Assembly (NCBI GenBank): GCA_965205735.1
Contig: OZ242179.1
Span: forward strand, 3,286,001-3,350,000
Direction of reading: 5' to 3'
Length of the DNA stretch: 64,000 bases
Origin: VXNE01 sp965205735
Lineage (GTDB): Bacteria; Pseudomonadota; Gammaproteobacteria; Pseudomonadales; Azotimanducaceae
A model generated the notes under the pieces. The model made no database searches. It was given only the letters and a program-made list of their open reading frames with translations, and was not told the DNA's origin. Made by a program: the position numbers and the translations under genes. Of the stretch, positions 25,433 to 34,440 are shown one piece after another (position 1 is the stretch's first letter; every line of letters starts with the position of its first letter).

Positions 25433-26764
25433 ATGCTTTCGTCTGAAGATAACGCGCGCTTGACCCAAACCGGGCCGGACACGCCGATGGGGAACGTCTT
25501 CCGCGCGTACTGGATGCCCGCGCTGCTGTCTCGGGAACTGCCGGAACCCGATTGTCCGCCGAAGCGCGTCAAGCTCCTCAGCGAGGACTTCGTTGCCTTT
25601 CGTGATACGCAAGGCCGCGTCGGGATCGTCGAGCCGGTCTGCTCGCATCGCGGCGCAAACCTCTTTTTCGGGCGGGTGGAGGATTGCGGCATCCGCTGCG
25701 CCTATCACGGCTGGAAGTTTGACCGCGAGGGCAACTGCCTGGACATGCCCACGCTGCCTCGGGAAATGGCGGAACGCATCAGGCCGCGAGCGGCGATTCG
25801 CGCGCTCGAGACGCGGGAATCGGGCGACGTGATCTGGGCGTACATGGGAGACGGTCCCGCGCCCGAACTGCCCCGGTTCGAGTTCGCCGAGGTCCCGCCG
25901 GGACACAGGTTCGTGTCGAAGAAGCTGCAGCAGTGCAACTGGGCGCAGGCGTGCGAGGGCGGCCTCGACACGGCGCACTTCTCCTACCTGCACGCGGGCA
26001 TCCGGGACGGCGAGAAGGTGGGCCTGCATCAAGTCTCTTCGCGCGAGTCCCGCGCCCCCGGCGACAACGAACCCCAGTCCATGGCCCGCTTCCGCTGGCT
26101 GATCGAGGACGGGCGCCCGCGATTCAGCGTGCTCGAACACGATGCCGGCCTGCTGTTGTGCGCGGCGCGCGACGCGGACGACGACCAGCTCTACTGGCGA
26201 ATGACCCAGTTCCTCATGCCCAATCACTCCCTCGCGCCGGGCAACTTTCGGGAGGACAACAACCTCGGCAATACCTGGGTGCCGATCGACGACGTGTCGT
26301 GCTGGATCTTCTGTTACTGCTGGAATCCCGACCGGCCACTGACGGAACAGGAGACCGAACGGATGAATCGCGGCTGGGGCGTCTTCTCCGAGGTGGATGC
26401 GGACTATGTGCCCATAAGACGGCGCGAGAACGATTACCTGATCGACCGCACGTTGCAGCGCCAAGTGAGCTTCACCGGAATCCGGGGCATCTCCGAGCAG
26501 GATCAGGCCATCGCCGATAGCCAGGGACTGATCGCGAACCGCACCCGCGAGTTGCTCGGCCAGACGGATATCGGGGTCGTGCGTTTTCGCAGAATGGCGC
26601 TGGCTGCGGCATCCGATGTGGCGACGGGCAAGACGCCCAAGGGAGCGGATCGTCCCGACGCCTACCTGGTGCGCTCCGGCGACATCGTCGCCCCGGCGGA
26701 CGCAAGGCTTCCCGACGTCATCAAGGCGCGGTTCGGCGCGATGTCGGGGGTTGCCGTTTCGTAG
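25433..26764 (+). CDS. Rieske 2Fe-2S aromatic-ring-hydroxylating oxygenase
   Basis: 443 residues from ATG 25433 with GGAGGACC just upstream. The Rieske cluster ligands are C70 and H72 (VCSHRGAN) and C89 and H92 (RCAYHGWKF). The catalytic iron site is visible as GGLDTAHFSYLH. The length and C-terminal part resemble phthalate 4,5-dioxygenase-type oxygenases, which demethylate or dihydroxylate aromatic acids with a separate reductase. No reductase gene is adjacent. Intact, unlike the other Rieske gene at 18.0-19.3 kb. Confidence 0.9.
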   Translation: MLSSEDNARLTQTGPDTPMGNVFRAYWMPALLSRELPEPDCPPKRVKLLSEDFVAFRDTQGRVGIVEPVCSHRGANLFFGRVEDCGIRCAYHGWKFDREGNCLDMPTLPREMAERIRPRAAIRALETRESGDVIWAYMGDGPAPELPRFEFAEVPPGHRFVSKKLQQCNWAQACEGGLDTAHFSYLHAGIRDGEKVGLHQVSSRESRAPGDNEPQSMARFRWLIEDGRPRFSVLEHDAGLLLCAARDADDDQLYWRMTQFLMPNHSLAPGNFREDNNLGNTWVPIDDVSCWIFCYCWNPDRPLTEQETERMNRGWGVFSEVDADYVPIRRRENDYLIDRTLQRQVSFTGIRGISEQDQAIADSQGLIANRTRELLGQTDIGVVRFRRMALAAASDVATGKTPKGADRPDAYLVRSGDIVAPADARLPDVIKARFGAMSGVAVS

Positions 26765-26836
26765 TCCTGGCGTGGCAGTGCGAGGTACTGACGACTGAGC
26801 CTCAAGTCAAGTCGACAAGCGAAAGTCGCCGTTCTC

Positions 26837-29041
26837 TCAATCGAGCCGACCGTACCAATAGGGCGTCTTTGCCGCCCATTCGCTGTCTGGGAAGTGTTCG
26901 TGCAGCAGAGCATAAGCCGCCTGGGAGATCTTGCCGGGTGCCTGCCAGTAGCGGCAGGCGTGGCGCGTGGCGAACACCAGGCGATGCAGGGTGCGGGGTA
27001 CGCGCGGGTCGTCGAGATGATCGCGTGCGTAGCGAATCACATACGGGCCGAACGAGGTGGTTGCCGCCGTTTTCCGATAGTCGACGACTTGTCTGATCGC
27101 CGTGAGTTCTGAATCGGAATAGTGAGAAAAACGGGGGCCTTTGAGCATCCCCTCGTAGATCCGATACTCGTGCAACGCGGAGCACCACCAAGCCGGCCAC
27201 GTCGAACCGTACGTGACGTGGTCGGGAATCTGTCGGTGGCCTGGCCAGTCCGAAAAGATCCGGCCGGCGCCCGGCTCCATCCATGGCGAGAATGCCGGAT
27301 AGTCGAAGATGATCCTGGCGGCTTCGAAGTGCTTGTCCTGGCCCTCCTCGAACTGTTCCAGTTCGGCATCCAGCCACGGGACGTGCCGGCGGATGTGGGC
27401 GGAGAGCTTCAATGCCGAGTCGAGATCGTCGGCCAGCATCGCCTTCGTCCATCCCGTGATCGCCAATCGTCCGCGCTGGTAGTCGCTCAAGCCCGGCGTG
27501 TCGATGACTTCTTCGATCATCGAGGACGTGAAGTACTCGTTCAGCAGATTCGTGGCGTCCTCCCCGAACAGCGTGGTGTCCGTGGTGATCCGGTTGAAGC
27601 TCCACGGCAGTCGTTGGACGGAAGTGTCCGTCCAGGGAAGAGAGAGCGGCTTGAGCGACGCCCAGCGGAGATAGTCGGGCCAGTTCAACGTGAGATTGGC
27701 GGCCGCGAGTCGAACCCGGTTGATCTGAGACCGGTCGAGACCCGTGCCAATCGATTCCTCGGCGAGCCGCAGACCGGCATCGACCCGGCCCAGCAGTCCC
27801 AGGATGCGGATGCGTTGCACGAGAATGTTCAGGTGACCCGGTGTGTCGCAGGGGAACGCCTCCGCCGCCTTCAGGAGTTCGGTCAACGTCGCCTTGCCCA
27901 GACTCGAGGACGCCCGGGCCAGGGCGACGTACAACCACGGCAGAGACTGTTCGATCCGCCACTGCTCGACCGCCCCTTCGGGAGGGATCCGGTAATTCGT
28001 GGCGTACCACAGCCAGCGCTCGTAATCCGTTTCCCCTTCTGCAGCCGCGGGCCACCGCCGCTGCAGGTAGGCGAAATCGAGCAAGTCTTCAGCCGACATG
28101 CTCGCTGGGTCGTCGATGATTCGCCGCTCGACCTCGCGCCGGACAGGCGTCGGATTGATCAGCGTGCGGATGTGGCGGATTTGACCGGACACGGAAGGGA
28201 AGGCCGCAAGAAATGCGGGATCGTCGGCCAATTCTTGATAGGCATGTAGCGCCAAACCGAGGTGATGGGCCGAATCGTTCTCGTTGACGGTCGCCTTGCG
28301 CGCCAGGCTGCGCGCAACGAGGTAGCGGCCGAGGTCCCGCCAGGGCGAGTCGGCGGTCCGGCCGATTTCGCCGAATCTCGAAGCGGCTTCGAGATACTGA
28401 CCATCATAGAAGTAGGCGGCAGCGATCTGGTAGCGCCGGTCGTGCTGTTCCAGTGGCAGCCAATCGGACGCGGGTTCCTCGGGCGGGACGAAGGCCGTCT
28501 CGCCTCTGCATTGGGCGAACACCTTGATCTGCGCTTCGATCCAGCGCGACAACTGGACGGAACTGGAGCCGTATCTCAGTTTCCTATCCGAGAGCGTTGC
28601 CTCGGCGGTCTTGAAGGCGTCGCGCTGGCAGTTGTGGATGTAGTACTCGACCGTGCGCGAGTTGCCCGCGTCTCGAGGGTCCGTATAGACGTGGGATACC
28701 AGTTTCCGGGCCCAGAACCCCGCCGGGCGTTGATAGCCTTGTTCCCCTGCCGTGAACCAGAACCTTTGCTCGAAGACGTTGGCTGGCGCGGTCTTCGCGT
28801 ATTCCGACCGGAACAGGGCGGCGTGACGATCCGTGAATTGACGGTTCAAATGGAGATAGACGACAAGGGGGAGGAGGACATCGTCGTAGTAGCCCCCGAG
28901 CCGATCCGGGAAATCGCCAGCCATTACATTTTCCAGATCTGATCGATCGACGAAGGGTGTTAGGTATTGCTCCGGCCCCGATGCGAATGCCGACCATGCG
29001 ACCGCCAGTGTCGACAGCGCCGATCCCAGCCATCGTTTCAT
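26837..29041 (-). CDS. Exported repeat-helical protein, paralogue B of the DUF3142 operon
   Basis: 734 residues from ATG 29041, chosen because it overlaps the DUF3142 stop by four bases (ATGA) and starts a signal peptide (MKRWLGSALSTLAVAWSAFA). The body is helical and resembles tetratricopeptide-like solenoids (AAAYFYDGQYLEAASRFGEI, GRYLVARSLAR) with a conserved C-terminal motif AAYALLHEHFPDSEWA then TPYWYGRLD. It is clearly homologous along its length to the protein encoded at 29829-32132. I do not know a characterised member. Likely periplasmic, possibly working with the DUF3142 protein and its own paralogue. Confidence 0.75.
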   Translation of the reverse strand: MKRWLGSALSTLAVAWSAFASGPEQYLTPFVDRSDLENVMAGDFPDRLGGYYDDVLLPLVVYLHLNRQFTDRHAALFRSEYAKTAPANVFEQRFWFTAGEQGYQRPAGFWARKLVSHVYTDPRDAGNSRTVEYYIHNCQRDAFKTAEATLSDRKLRYGSSSVQLSRWIEAQIKVFAQCRGETAFVPPEEPASDWLPLEQHDRRYQIAAAYFYDGQYLEAASRFGEIGRTADSPWRDLGRYLVARSLARKATVNENDSAHHLGLALHAYQELADDPAFLAAFPSVSGQIRHIRTLINPTPVRREVERRIIDDPASMSAEDLLDFAYLQRRWPAAAEGETDYERWLWYATNYRIPPEGAVEQWRIEQSLPWLYVALARASSSLGKATLTELLKAAEAFPCDTPGHLNILVQRIRILGLLGRVDAGLRLAEESIGTGLDRSQINRVRLAAANLTLNWPDYLRWASLKPLSLPWTDTSVQRLPWSFNRITTDTTLFGEDATNLLNEYFTSSMIEEVIDTPGLSDYQRGRLAITGWTKAMLADDLDSALKLSAHIRRHVPWLDAELEQFEEGQDKHFEAARIIFDYPAFSPWMEPGAGRIFSDWPGHRQIPDHVTYGSTWPAWWCSALHEYRIYEGMLKGPRFSHYSDSELTAIRQVVDYRKTAATTSFGPYVIRYARDHLDDPRVPRTLHRLVFATRHACRYWQAPGKISQAAYALLHEHFPDSEWAAKTPYWYGRLD

Positions 29042-29832
29042 TGCAGCGCCTCCACCTGTTGGACGAGCTTGGTGAATCGGAGTTCCGACCACGGCTCCGG
29101 ATGAAACAGGAACACCCGGCGCAGGCCGTCGACCGGTGCCAGGGACTCGTCGGCGGAGTAGCCGACATTGCCGGAGCAGATCGGGTTGGGGAATTCCCGC
29201 TCGGCGTGCAGCGTATGCCGAATGACGTCGCCGTCACGCCCCATGCGGTAGATCATGGGCACAACGGCATCGACCGGAAGCTCTTCGATCCAGTCGTCGT
29301 GGAAGCACCAGGAAGCCAACGCAGTGATCGATAGTCTGGCTCCTTCGGTGCGCGCGCGCATTTCCTCGAGCAGGAGGCGGTAGAAGGCGCGTTGCGATAA
29401 CCGGGCATCGAAGTCGACCTGGTGCTCGACGGGCCGGAATGGGCGGTTGACTCCGATGATCGCATCGGCCAGGCGGGGCACCGTGGCGTAGTCCGGGACT
29501 CCAGCGGCTTCGATACGAACCACGCCGACGATCTCCGAGTCCGTCGGATAGGTGACCTTGTTGGTCCGGTGCTCAACGATGAAGTCGTCTCGGTCGACGT
29601 TGATCGTCGCGGTCAACAGGGCCACTTTCACCCGATTCGGATCGATGAACGAGAGGTCCTCTTCGCGCCGCCAGGCCCAGAGGTAGTAGTCGGGTTCGAC
29701 GGCAGGGGCGAGCGCGCCCGCCATCTCGTCTCGGAGGACATACAGTCCCGTTGCCACGATGACTACGGTGATGCCTGCGGACCCACCGATGAGCCATTGC
29801 GTCCGTCGACTGCCCTTGGCAACGCCTCTCAT
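29038..29832 (-). CDS. DUF3142 domain-containing membrane-anchored protein
   Basis: 264 residues. An N-terminal membrane anchor (IGGSAGITVVIVATGLYVL) is followed by a DUF3142 domain: EPDYYLWAWRREEDLSFIDP, VGVVRIEAAGV, LSITALASWCFHDDWIEELP, DAVVPMIYRMG. The fold is expected to be a TIM barrel related to glycoside hydrolases, but the activity is unknown. Start and stop overlap both neighbours by four bases, so translation of all three genes is coupled. That suggests stable stoichiometry of a periplasmic complex. Confidence 0.8.
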   Translation of the reverse strand: MRGVAKGSRRTQWLIGGSAGITVVIVATGLYVLRDEMAGALAPAVEPDYYLWAWRREEDLSFIDPNRVKVALLTATINVDRDDFIVEHRTNKVTYPTDSEIVGVVRIEAAGVPDYATVPRLADAIIGVNRPFRPVEHQVDFDARLSQRAFYRLLLEEMRARTEGARLSITALASWCFHDDWIEELPVDAVVPMIYRMGRDGDVIRHTLHAEREFPNPICSGNVGYSADESLAPVDGLRRVFLFHPEPWSELRFTKLVQQVEALQ

Positions 29833-32132
29833 TCGAGGCGCCCGTACCAGTAAGGCGTCTTCTCAGCCCATTCGCTATCGGGAAAGTGCTTGTGCAGCAA
29901 GGCGTAGGCGGCCTGTGAGATATTGCCGGGTGCCTCGGCGTGGCAGGCGTTTCGGGTGGCGAATACCAGCCGGTGCAGCGTGCGCGGTATCCGGGAGTCG
30001 TCGAGGTGTTCCTTTGCGTAGCGCAGGACATGGGGCCCGAAGGATGTGGTCGCCGCCGTCGAACGGAGTTGAACAACCTCCCGGATCGCCTTCATCTCGC
30101 TTGGGGAGTAGCGCGAGAAGCGTGGATGGTCCAAAGTCTCGTCTGCCGCGCGGTTTCCGAGGTAGGGATAGTCGGCGCACCACCAGTTTTGATGGACGAA
30201 TCCGGCGGCGATGCGGTCGGGTGTCGGTCTGACCGGCCCGCTGTGTCCTTGAATCCGCCCTTCGCCTGCCCGCAACCAGGGTGAGAATGCCGGTTGGTCG
30301 AAGACGATGCGGGCGGCTTCAAAGTGCTTGTCCACTGCCTGCTGGAACGCTCGGAACTTGCCATCGAGGCGCGGAATGTTCGTCCTGATGTGGTCAGCAA
30401 GTGCCAGGGCCGCAGGCAGGTCGTCGGCGAGCATGGCCTTGGTCCATCCCGCGATCGCCAGGCGGCCGCGCAGGTATTGGCCGAGGCCCGGTGTGTCGAT
30501 GATATCGAGGATCATCGCGGCTGTGAATCGGTTGTTTACGAGGTCGGTCGTCTCCTTGGAGAACAGTGGCGTGTCCCTTGTGATCCGGTTGAAGTTGGGC
30601 GGCAGTTGGCGGGCGAAGTCGTCGCTCCAGGAGAGCGACAGCGGTTTCAGCGGCGCCCAGCGAAAGTAGTCCGCCCAATCCGCCGTCGCGTTCGCCGCGA
30701 CGGTGCGGAGACGGTTGCGTTGTGACCTGTCGAGGTCGCGGCCTCTTGCGTTTTCGGCGAGATCCAGGGTGCCATCCACGTCGCCGAGCAGTCCCCGTAT
30801 CCGGATTCGGTGCAGCATCATGTTGAAGTGGCCCGGCGTTTCGGGCCCATACGTGTCCGCGGCCCGCGCCAGGTCGGTCAGCGTTTCCCTGCCATGCCGG
30901 GTTTGCGCCTGGGCAAGGGCCAGGTACAGCCATGGCAGCGACTGCTCATCCCGCCAGCGTTGGATGACGACTTCCGGCTGGGGTTTCGTCGCGAACTGAT
31001 GCCAGGTTTCGAAGTCCGTCGGGGTGTCCTTGGCCGGCTCTGCCCGCCACAGCAGAGAAATGTATACGCCGAGATCCCCCCGCGACACCTCGCCGGGTTC
31101 GTCGATGATCCGCTGCTCGAGCTCACGTCGCAGGGCGACCGGACGGAGCCTCGCTTCGACGTAGCGGACCTGGCCCGGGACCGATGGGAACGACGCGACG
31201 TAATCGGGCTCGGCGGCGAGTTCCCTGTACCGCGTCAGCGCGAGTTGAAGGTGCCGTTCGGGGTCGTTCTCGTTGACTACGGCTTCTCGGGCCAGGCTCC
31301 GGGCCACGAGATAGCGCCCCAGGTCCCGCCAGGGCGAATCGGGGGTCTGGCCGATTTCGCCGAATCGCGATGCGGCTTCGAGATGCTGTCCGTTGTAGAA
31401 GTAGCTGGCCGCGATCTGGTATTGCCGGTCGTGCCGTTCCAGCGGTAGCCATTCTGGCTGAGGGTCTTGCGGCGGATCGAAGTCGACCTCGCCGCTGCAC
31501 TGATCGAAGACCTTGATCTGGGCTTCGATCCACCGGTTGAGTTCGACAGATCCAGCGCCGTACCGCGCCCGCCTGTCGAGTAGCGTCTCATGCGCGGTTT
31601 TGAAAGCATCGCCGAGACAGTTGTAAACGAAATAGCTGCGCGTGTAGGAGTAGCTGTACTGGTCATTGCGCCCCTCCGTTACCACCTCGGACACTAGGCG
31701 GGCCGCTCGAAAATGCGCTGGGCGTTGATAGCCATCCTCGCCCAGCGCTACCCAGAAATCGGCCTCCAGGCGGTACGCGGGGCGGGGCGGCACGGACTTG
31801 CGTCCGAACAGGGCGGCGTGCTGTTCGCTGAATTTTCCGGTCAACTGGAGGTAGGCGATCAGCGTGAGCCTGTCGCGCTTCGGTAGCGGATCTGGCAGCA
31901 CGCCGGCGAGGACATCGTCCAGCCAAACCCTGTCGAAAAAGGGAGTTTCGTACTCCGGTCCCCCGCCGCCAGTTAGCGGTACGGTGCCCAACACCACGAC
32001 GAGTATCGCCAGGATCCCGGCACGGCGGGGCCTGTGGGCCGCGGGGGCCAAACTGCGAGCAGGGGCCGCGATGGGTACCGCAATCAAGCCTGCCGATGGT
32101 CGCTTGGCATCCGTCTCGAATTGGCCGGCCAT
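29829..32132 (-). CDS. Exported repeat-helical protein, paralogue A of the DUF3142 operon
   Basis: 767 residues, first gene of the three-gene operon. The N-terminus has a basic stretch then a hydrophobic segment (AGILAILVVVLGTVPLTGGG), a signal peptide or anchor placed late; a shorter start cannot be excluded. The helical-repeat body includes AASYFYNGQHLEAASRFGEI and YLVARSLAREAVVNENDPE, and the end is AAYALLHKHFPDSEWAEKTP then WYGRLE. Closely parallels the 734-residue product of the third gene. Keeping two diverged paralogues around one enzyme-like gene suggests a heteromeric assembly. Unknown function. Confidence 0.75.
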   Translation of the reverse strand: MAGQFETDAKRPSAGLIAVPIAAPARSLAPAAHRPRRAGILAILVVVLGTVPLTGGGGPEYETPFFDRVWLDDVLAGVLPDPLPKRDRLTLIAYLQLTGKFSEQHAALFGRKSVPPRPAYRLEADFWVALGEDGYQRPAHFRAARLVSEVVTEGRNDQYSYSYTRSYFVYNCLGDAFKTAHETLLDRRARYGAGSVELNRWIEAQIKVFDQCSGEVDFDPPQDPQPEWLPLERHDRQYQIAASYFYNGQHLEAASRFGEIGQTPDSPWRDLGRYLVARSLAREAVVNENDPERHLQLALTRYRELAAEPDYVASFPSVPGQVRYVEARLRPVALRRELEQRIIDEPGEVSRGDLGVYISLLWRAEPAKDTPTDFETWHQFATKPQPEVVIQRWRDEQSLPWLYLALAQAQTRHGRETLTDLARAADTYGPETPGHFNMMLHRIRIRGLLGDVDGTLDLAENARGRDLDRSQRNRLRTVAANATADWADYFRWAPLKPLSLSWSDDFARQLPPNFNRITRDTPLFSKETTDLVNNRFTAAMILDIIDTPGLGQYLRGRLAIAGWTKAMLADDLPAALALADHIRTNIPRLDGKFRAFQQAVDKHFEAARIVFDQPAFSPWLRAGEGRIQGHSGPVRPTPDRIAAGFVHQNWWCADYPYLGNRAADETLDHPRFSRYSPSEMKAIREVVQLRSTAATTSFGPHVLRYAKEHLDDSRIPRTLHRLVFATRNACHAEAPGNISQAAYALLHKHFPDSEWAEKTPYWYGRLE

Positions 32133-32200
32133 TGTGCCTCGCCGGTTGAAATGCCGGTCTCTCCCTCTTCATGCATAGGATAGTCCTGATCGCCCGACGC

Positions 32201-32353
32201 TCAAGCGTTCAGCGAAACAACTGATGCCGGACAATCAGAAGGCGGTTTACACCGCTGGGGCGGACGCTCCGGCCCCAAGACATCGGCCGGGGTGAGCGAC
32301 GGCGGCAGGTCGTCGTCCGGGTCCGGCATCCGCTCGCGGTCGTCGTTGCTCAT
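32201..32353 (-). CDS. Possible small acidic protein
   Basis: 50 codons from ATG 32353 (MSNDDRERMPDPDDDLPPSL). Acidic, proline-rich and probably unstructured, with no membrane segment. On the same strand as, and 69 bp upstream of, the DUF3142 operon, so it could be its first gene; no convincing ribosome-binding site is seen. Otherwise the 32133-32408 region shows nothing else. Confidence 0.3.
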   Translation of the reverse strand: MSNDDRERMPDPDDDLPPSLTPADVLGPERPPQRCKPPSDCPASVVSLNA

Positions 32354-32408
32354 TCCGGTACTCTCGGTTAAGTTGCATTGGTTCATAATTCGTCTGGCGA
32401 GTTGCCCA

Positions 32409-33731
32409 ATGGCATCAGTCGGAACCGCATACGAAGCCGCCTGCGAGGCCATCGGACGCCTGCTCCGGGAGGCCGGACGGAAGGCGATTCTGCGCTCCGA
32501 GCTGGTGTCGTACGCACCGGAGCACGCCTGCGATCGGGCGTTGCGGCGCTACTGCGAGTCCGGTGAACTGACGCGCGTCGGCCAAGGCATTTACGGCATC
32601 GGTGCTGCCAAGGTGTTCGACATCGTGCCGGAGGTGATGCCAAAGCTGGGCTATCACATCCTGCCGGGCGAACCGGTGCGCGGCTACAGCCAGAAGTCGG
32701 GCGGCGCGGTGTGGCGGCTGGACCGGCCCTGCCGCCGCCTCATTCGCAAGCGTGGCGTGCAGGCCATGTTCGAGACGCCAGACGGAAGCCCGGTCGCAAA
32801 CCGGCAGCGAGGAGGTGCCATGAACCTGACGCAGGAACCGCCAACGCGCAGGGAAATCGAAGCGCACTTCCACACTTTCGAGCGGTGTCACTCCTTCGCC
32901 CGGGCCGAGAAGGATCTGATCGTGCGCCGTGCGCTCGTCGCCATTGAGTGCTTCCACAGCGAACGGGCGACGCTCGCCATCGAGGGCGGCACGGCGTTGG
33001 TGGCCTACCACCGGCTGACCGCGCGTTTCTCGGAAGATCTGGATATCCGCCTGATCCCGGACGAATCCGTGCAGCGGCTTGACGCCGACGAACGGACCGC
33101 AGCGCTCAAGGAGATCGGGCAGGAGTTCAAATCACACATCCATGCCGAGCTGCCGTTTCTGCAGCCGACGCGCAAGGGGCGGATTCGCAAGGACGCCCTG
33201 CTGCAGACGTTCATCTACGACTACCAGAGCGCGGTTCCCGACGAGGAGGTGGTGGCAGGCCTCAAATGCGAGGTGGTACACATCCCCCTGATGATGTCGA
33301 CTGTCTCCAGATCCGGTGTGGGCGGCGGGATGTTCGACGTCATCCGTCCCGCCGAAATCGCGAGCGGCAAGTGGCAGGCGCTCATCACCAGATTGCCTCG
33401 CAACGCGGATTCCTATCCCGATCTGGTGCGCCACGTTCACGACCTCGCGGCCATCGGTCCCGTGCTAGAGGCGCTCGATCCCGAAACTGCGCGCGAGATC
33501 ATGCTGCGCGGCGAGTCCACGCAGGAGTCTGTCGCCGCCGTGCTGGAGGAACTGGCGCGGCCCGTCTGGCGCGAACACTACGAAAGCTACATGGGGCGTA
33601 TGGGCGTCCTGCCGGTGACCGATTGGCCGAATAGCCATCCGGGGTGGGATACCGTGCTGGTGAACTTTACGGCGCTGGCCCGCGAGCTTGGCCTATTGCG
33701 CGACGATGCGGCCGGCAACCCGCCGGCTTGA
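32409..33731 (+). CDS. Fused AbiEi-like antitoxin and AbiEii nucleotidyltransferase toxin
   Basis: 440 residues in one frame. Residues 1-137 form a winged-helix AbiEi/DUF6088-type antitoxin region (RSELVSYAPEHACDRALRRY then LTRVGQGIYGIG). From M138 (base 32820) begins the AbiEii toxin: LAIEGGTALVAYHRLTARFS with GG at 193-194, and SEDLDIR with the DxD pair at 210-212. A strong ribosome-binding site (GAGGAGG, 32809-32815) precedes the internal ATG, so the toxin can also be made separately. AbiE systems are type IV toxin-antitoxins acting in phage abortive infection. Confidence 0.8.
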   Translation: MASVGTAYEAACEAIGRLLREAGRKAILRSELVSYAPEHACDRALRRYCESGELTRVGQGIYGIGAAKVFDIVPEVMPKLGYHILPGEPVRGYSQKSGGAVWRLDRPCRRLIRKRGVQAMFETPDGSPVANRQRGGAMNLTQEPPTRREIEAHFHTFERCHSFARAEKDLIVRRALVAIECFHSERATLAIEGGTALVAYHRLTARFSEDLDIRLIPDESVQRLDADERTAALKEIGQEFKSHIHAELPFLQPTRKGRIRKDALLQTFIYDYQSAVPDEEVVAGLKCEVVHIPLMMSTVSRSGVGGGMFDVIRPAEIASGKWQALITRLPRNADSYPDLVRHVHDLAAIGPVLEALDPETAREIMLRGESTQESVAAVLEELARPVWREHYESYMGRMGVLPVTDWPNSHPGWDTVLVNFTALARELGLLRDDAAGNPPA

Positions 33732-33878
33732 ACGGCCTCTCGGTCGCGAGATTGATGTAATCCGCCTGGGCGTTGGGTGGAGGCGCGTGACCACGCCCCC
33801 GAACGCTTCCACTATCAACTGCGCCACTTCCTCATCCGTCGTGAGAAGGCGAAAGAGAGATTCCGATTGGCTATCCGA
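33732..33878. other. Gap with a short coding relic
   Basis: Between the AbiE gene and the dehydrogenase fragment, the plus strand around 33780-33875 reads DHAPERFHYQLRHFLIRREK in one frame, which looks like a fragment of a real protein, but I cannot assign it. No start codon or RBS. Confidence 0.3.
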
Positions 33879-34440
33879 TCAGCCGCGCACGTGGAGGATG
33901 CCAAGCCGGATGTAGGAGTCGACCGTCGCCCTGAGCGTCTCGTCGATGGAATAGGGCGTCAGGCCAAGTTCCTGTCGTGCGAGCGTGCAGTACGAACGCG
34001 GCTTGTCGAAGGTGTGCTCCTTGGGCATGTCGCCATCCATCTCCTCGCCGCCGATGCTCGAAAAGCCCGGCAACAGTTCCTTCAACTTCGCCTGCAACTG
34101 CCACGTGAAGAGTTCACCCGACCGATCCGTCGCCGCAAGGATGTAGCGCGACCCGTTCCGGGCGACGCTGCTTTCGGCGCACAGCCGGTGCGCCCGGGCG
34201 ACATCGCGAACATCGACGTTGTTCCAGAGCATTCTGCCGCCCGGGGTCAGGGTGAAGGGTTCGCCCTGCAGCATCCGCCTGATCCAGACCTGCCAGCCGC
34301 CTTCATCGTGGTTGGCGCACATCACGGGCCCGATGACGTCGAGCGGCAGGATCGACATCGACTCGAAGCGCCCGTCGTCTTCGGCCGCCTTGTAGACCAA
34401 GCGCTCGGCGCGCATCTTGCCGATGGCGTAGGCGGCGTGC
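33879..34440 (-). pseudogene. 3' part of an NAD-dependent epimerase/dehydrogenase (duplicate copy)
   Basis: The C-terminal 187 codons of the extended SDR whose other copy is at 37995-39088. It begins abruptly at 34440 in HAAYAIGKMRAERL (the YxxxK catalytic pair) and runs in frame to YIRLGILHVRG and a stop at 33879. It lacks the NAD-binding N-terminus, so it is inactive alone. Bases 34207-34440 are identical to 38316-38549; the rest differs at roughly one base in seven or eight. Its 3' end is in frame, unlike that of the other copy. Confidence 0.85.
34207..34440 (-). repeat. 234-bp direct repeat, left copy
   Basis: Identical to 38316-38549 (offset 4109 bp). Its upper boundary coincides exactly with the end of the 316-residue membrane protein gene (TAA at 34441-34443). 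Beyond 34206 the two SDR copies diverge. It marks one edge of the intervening cassette. Confidence 0.9.
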
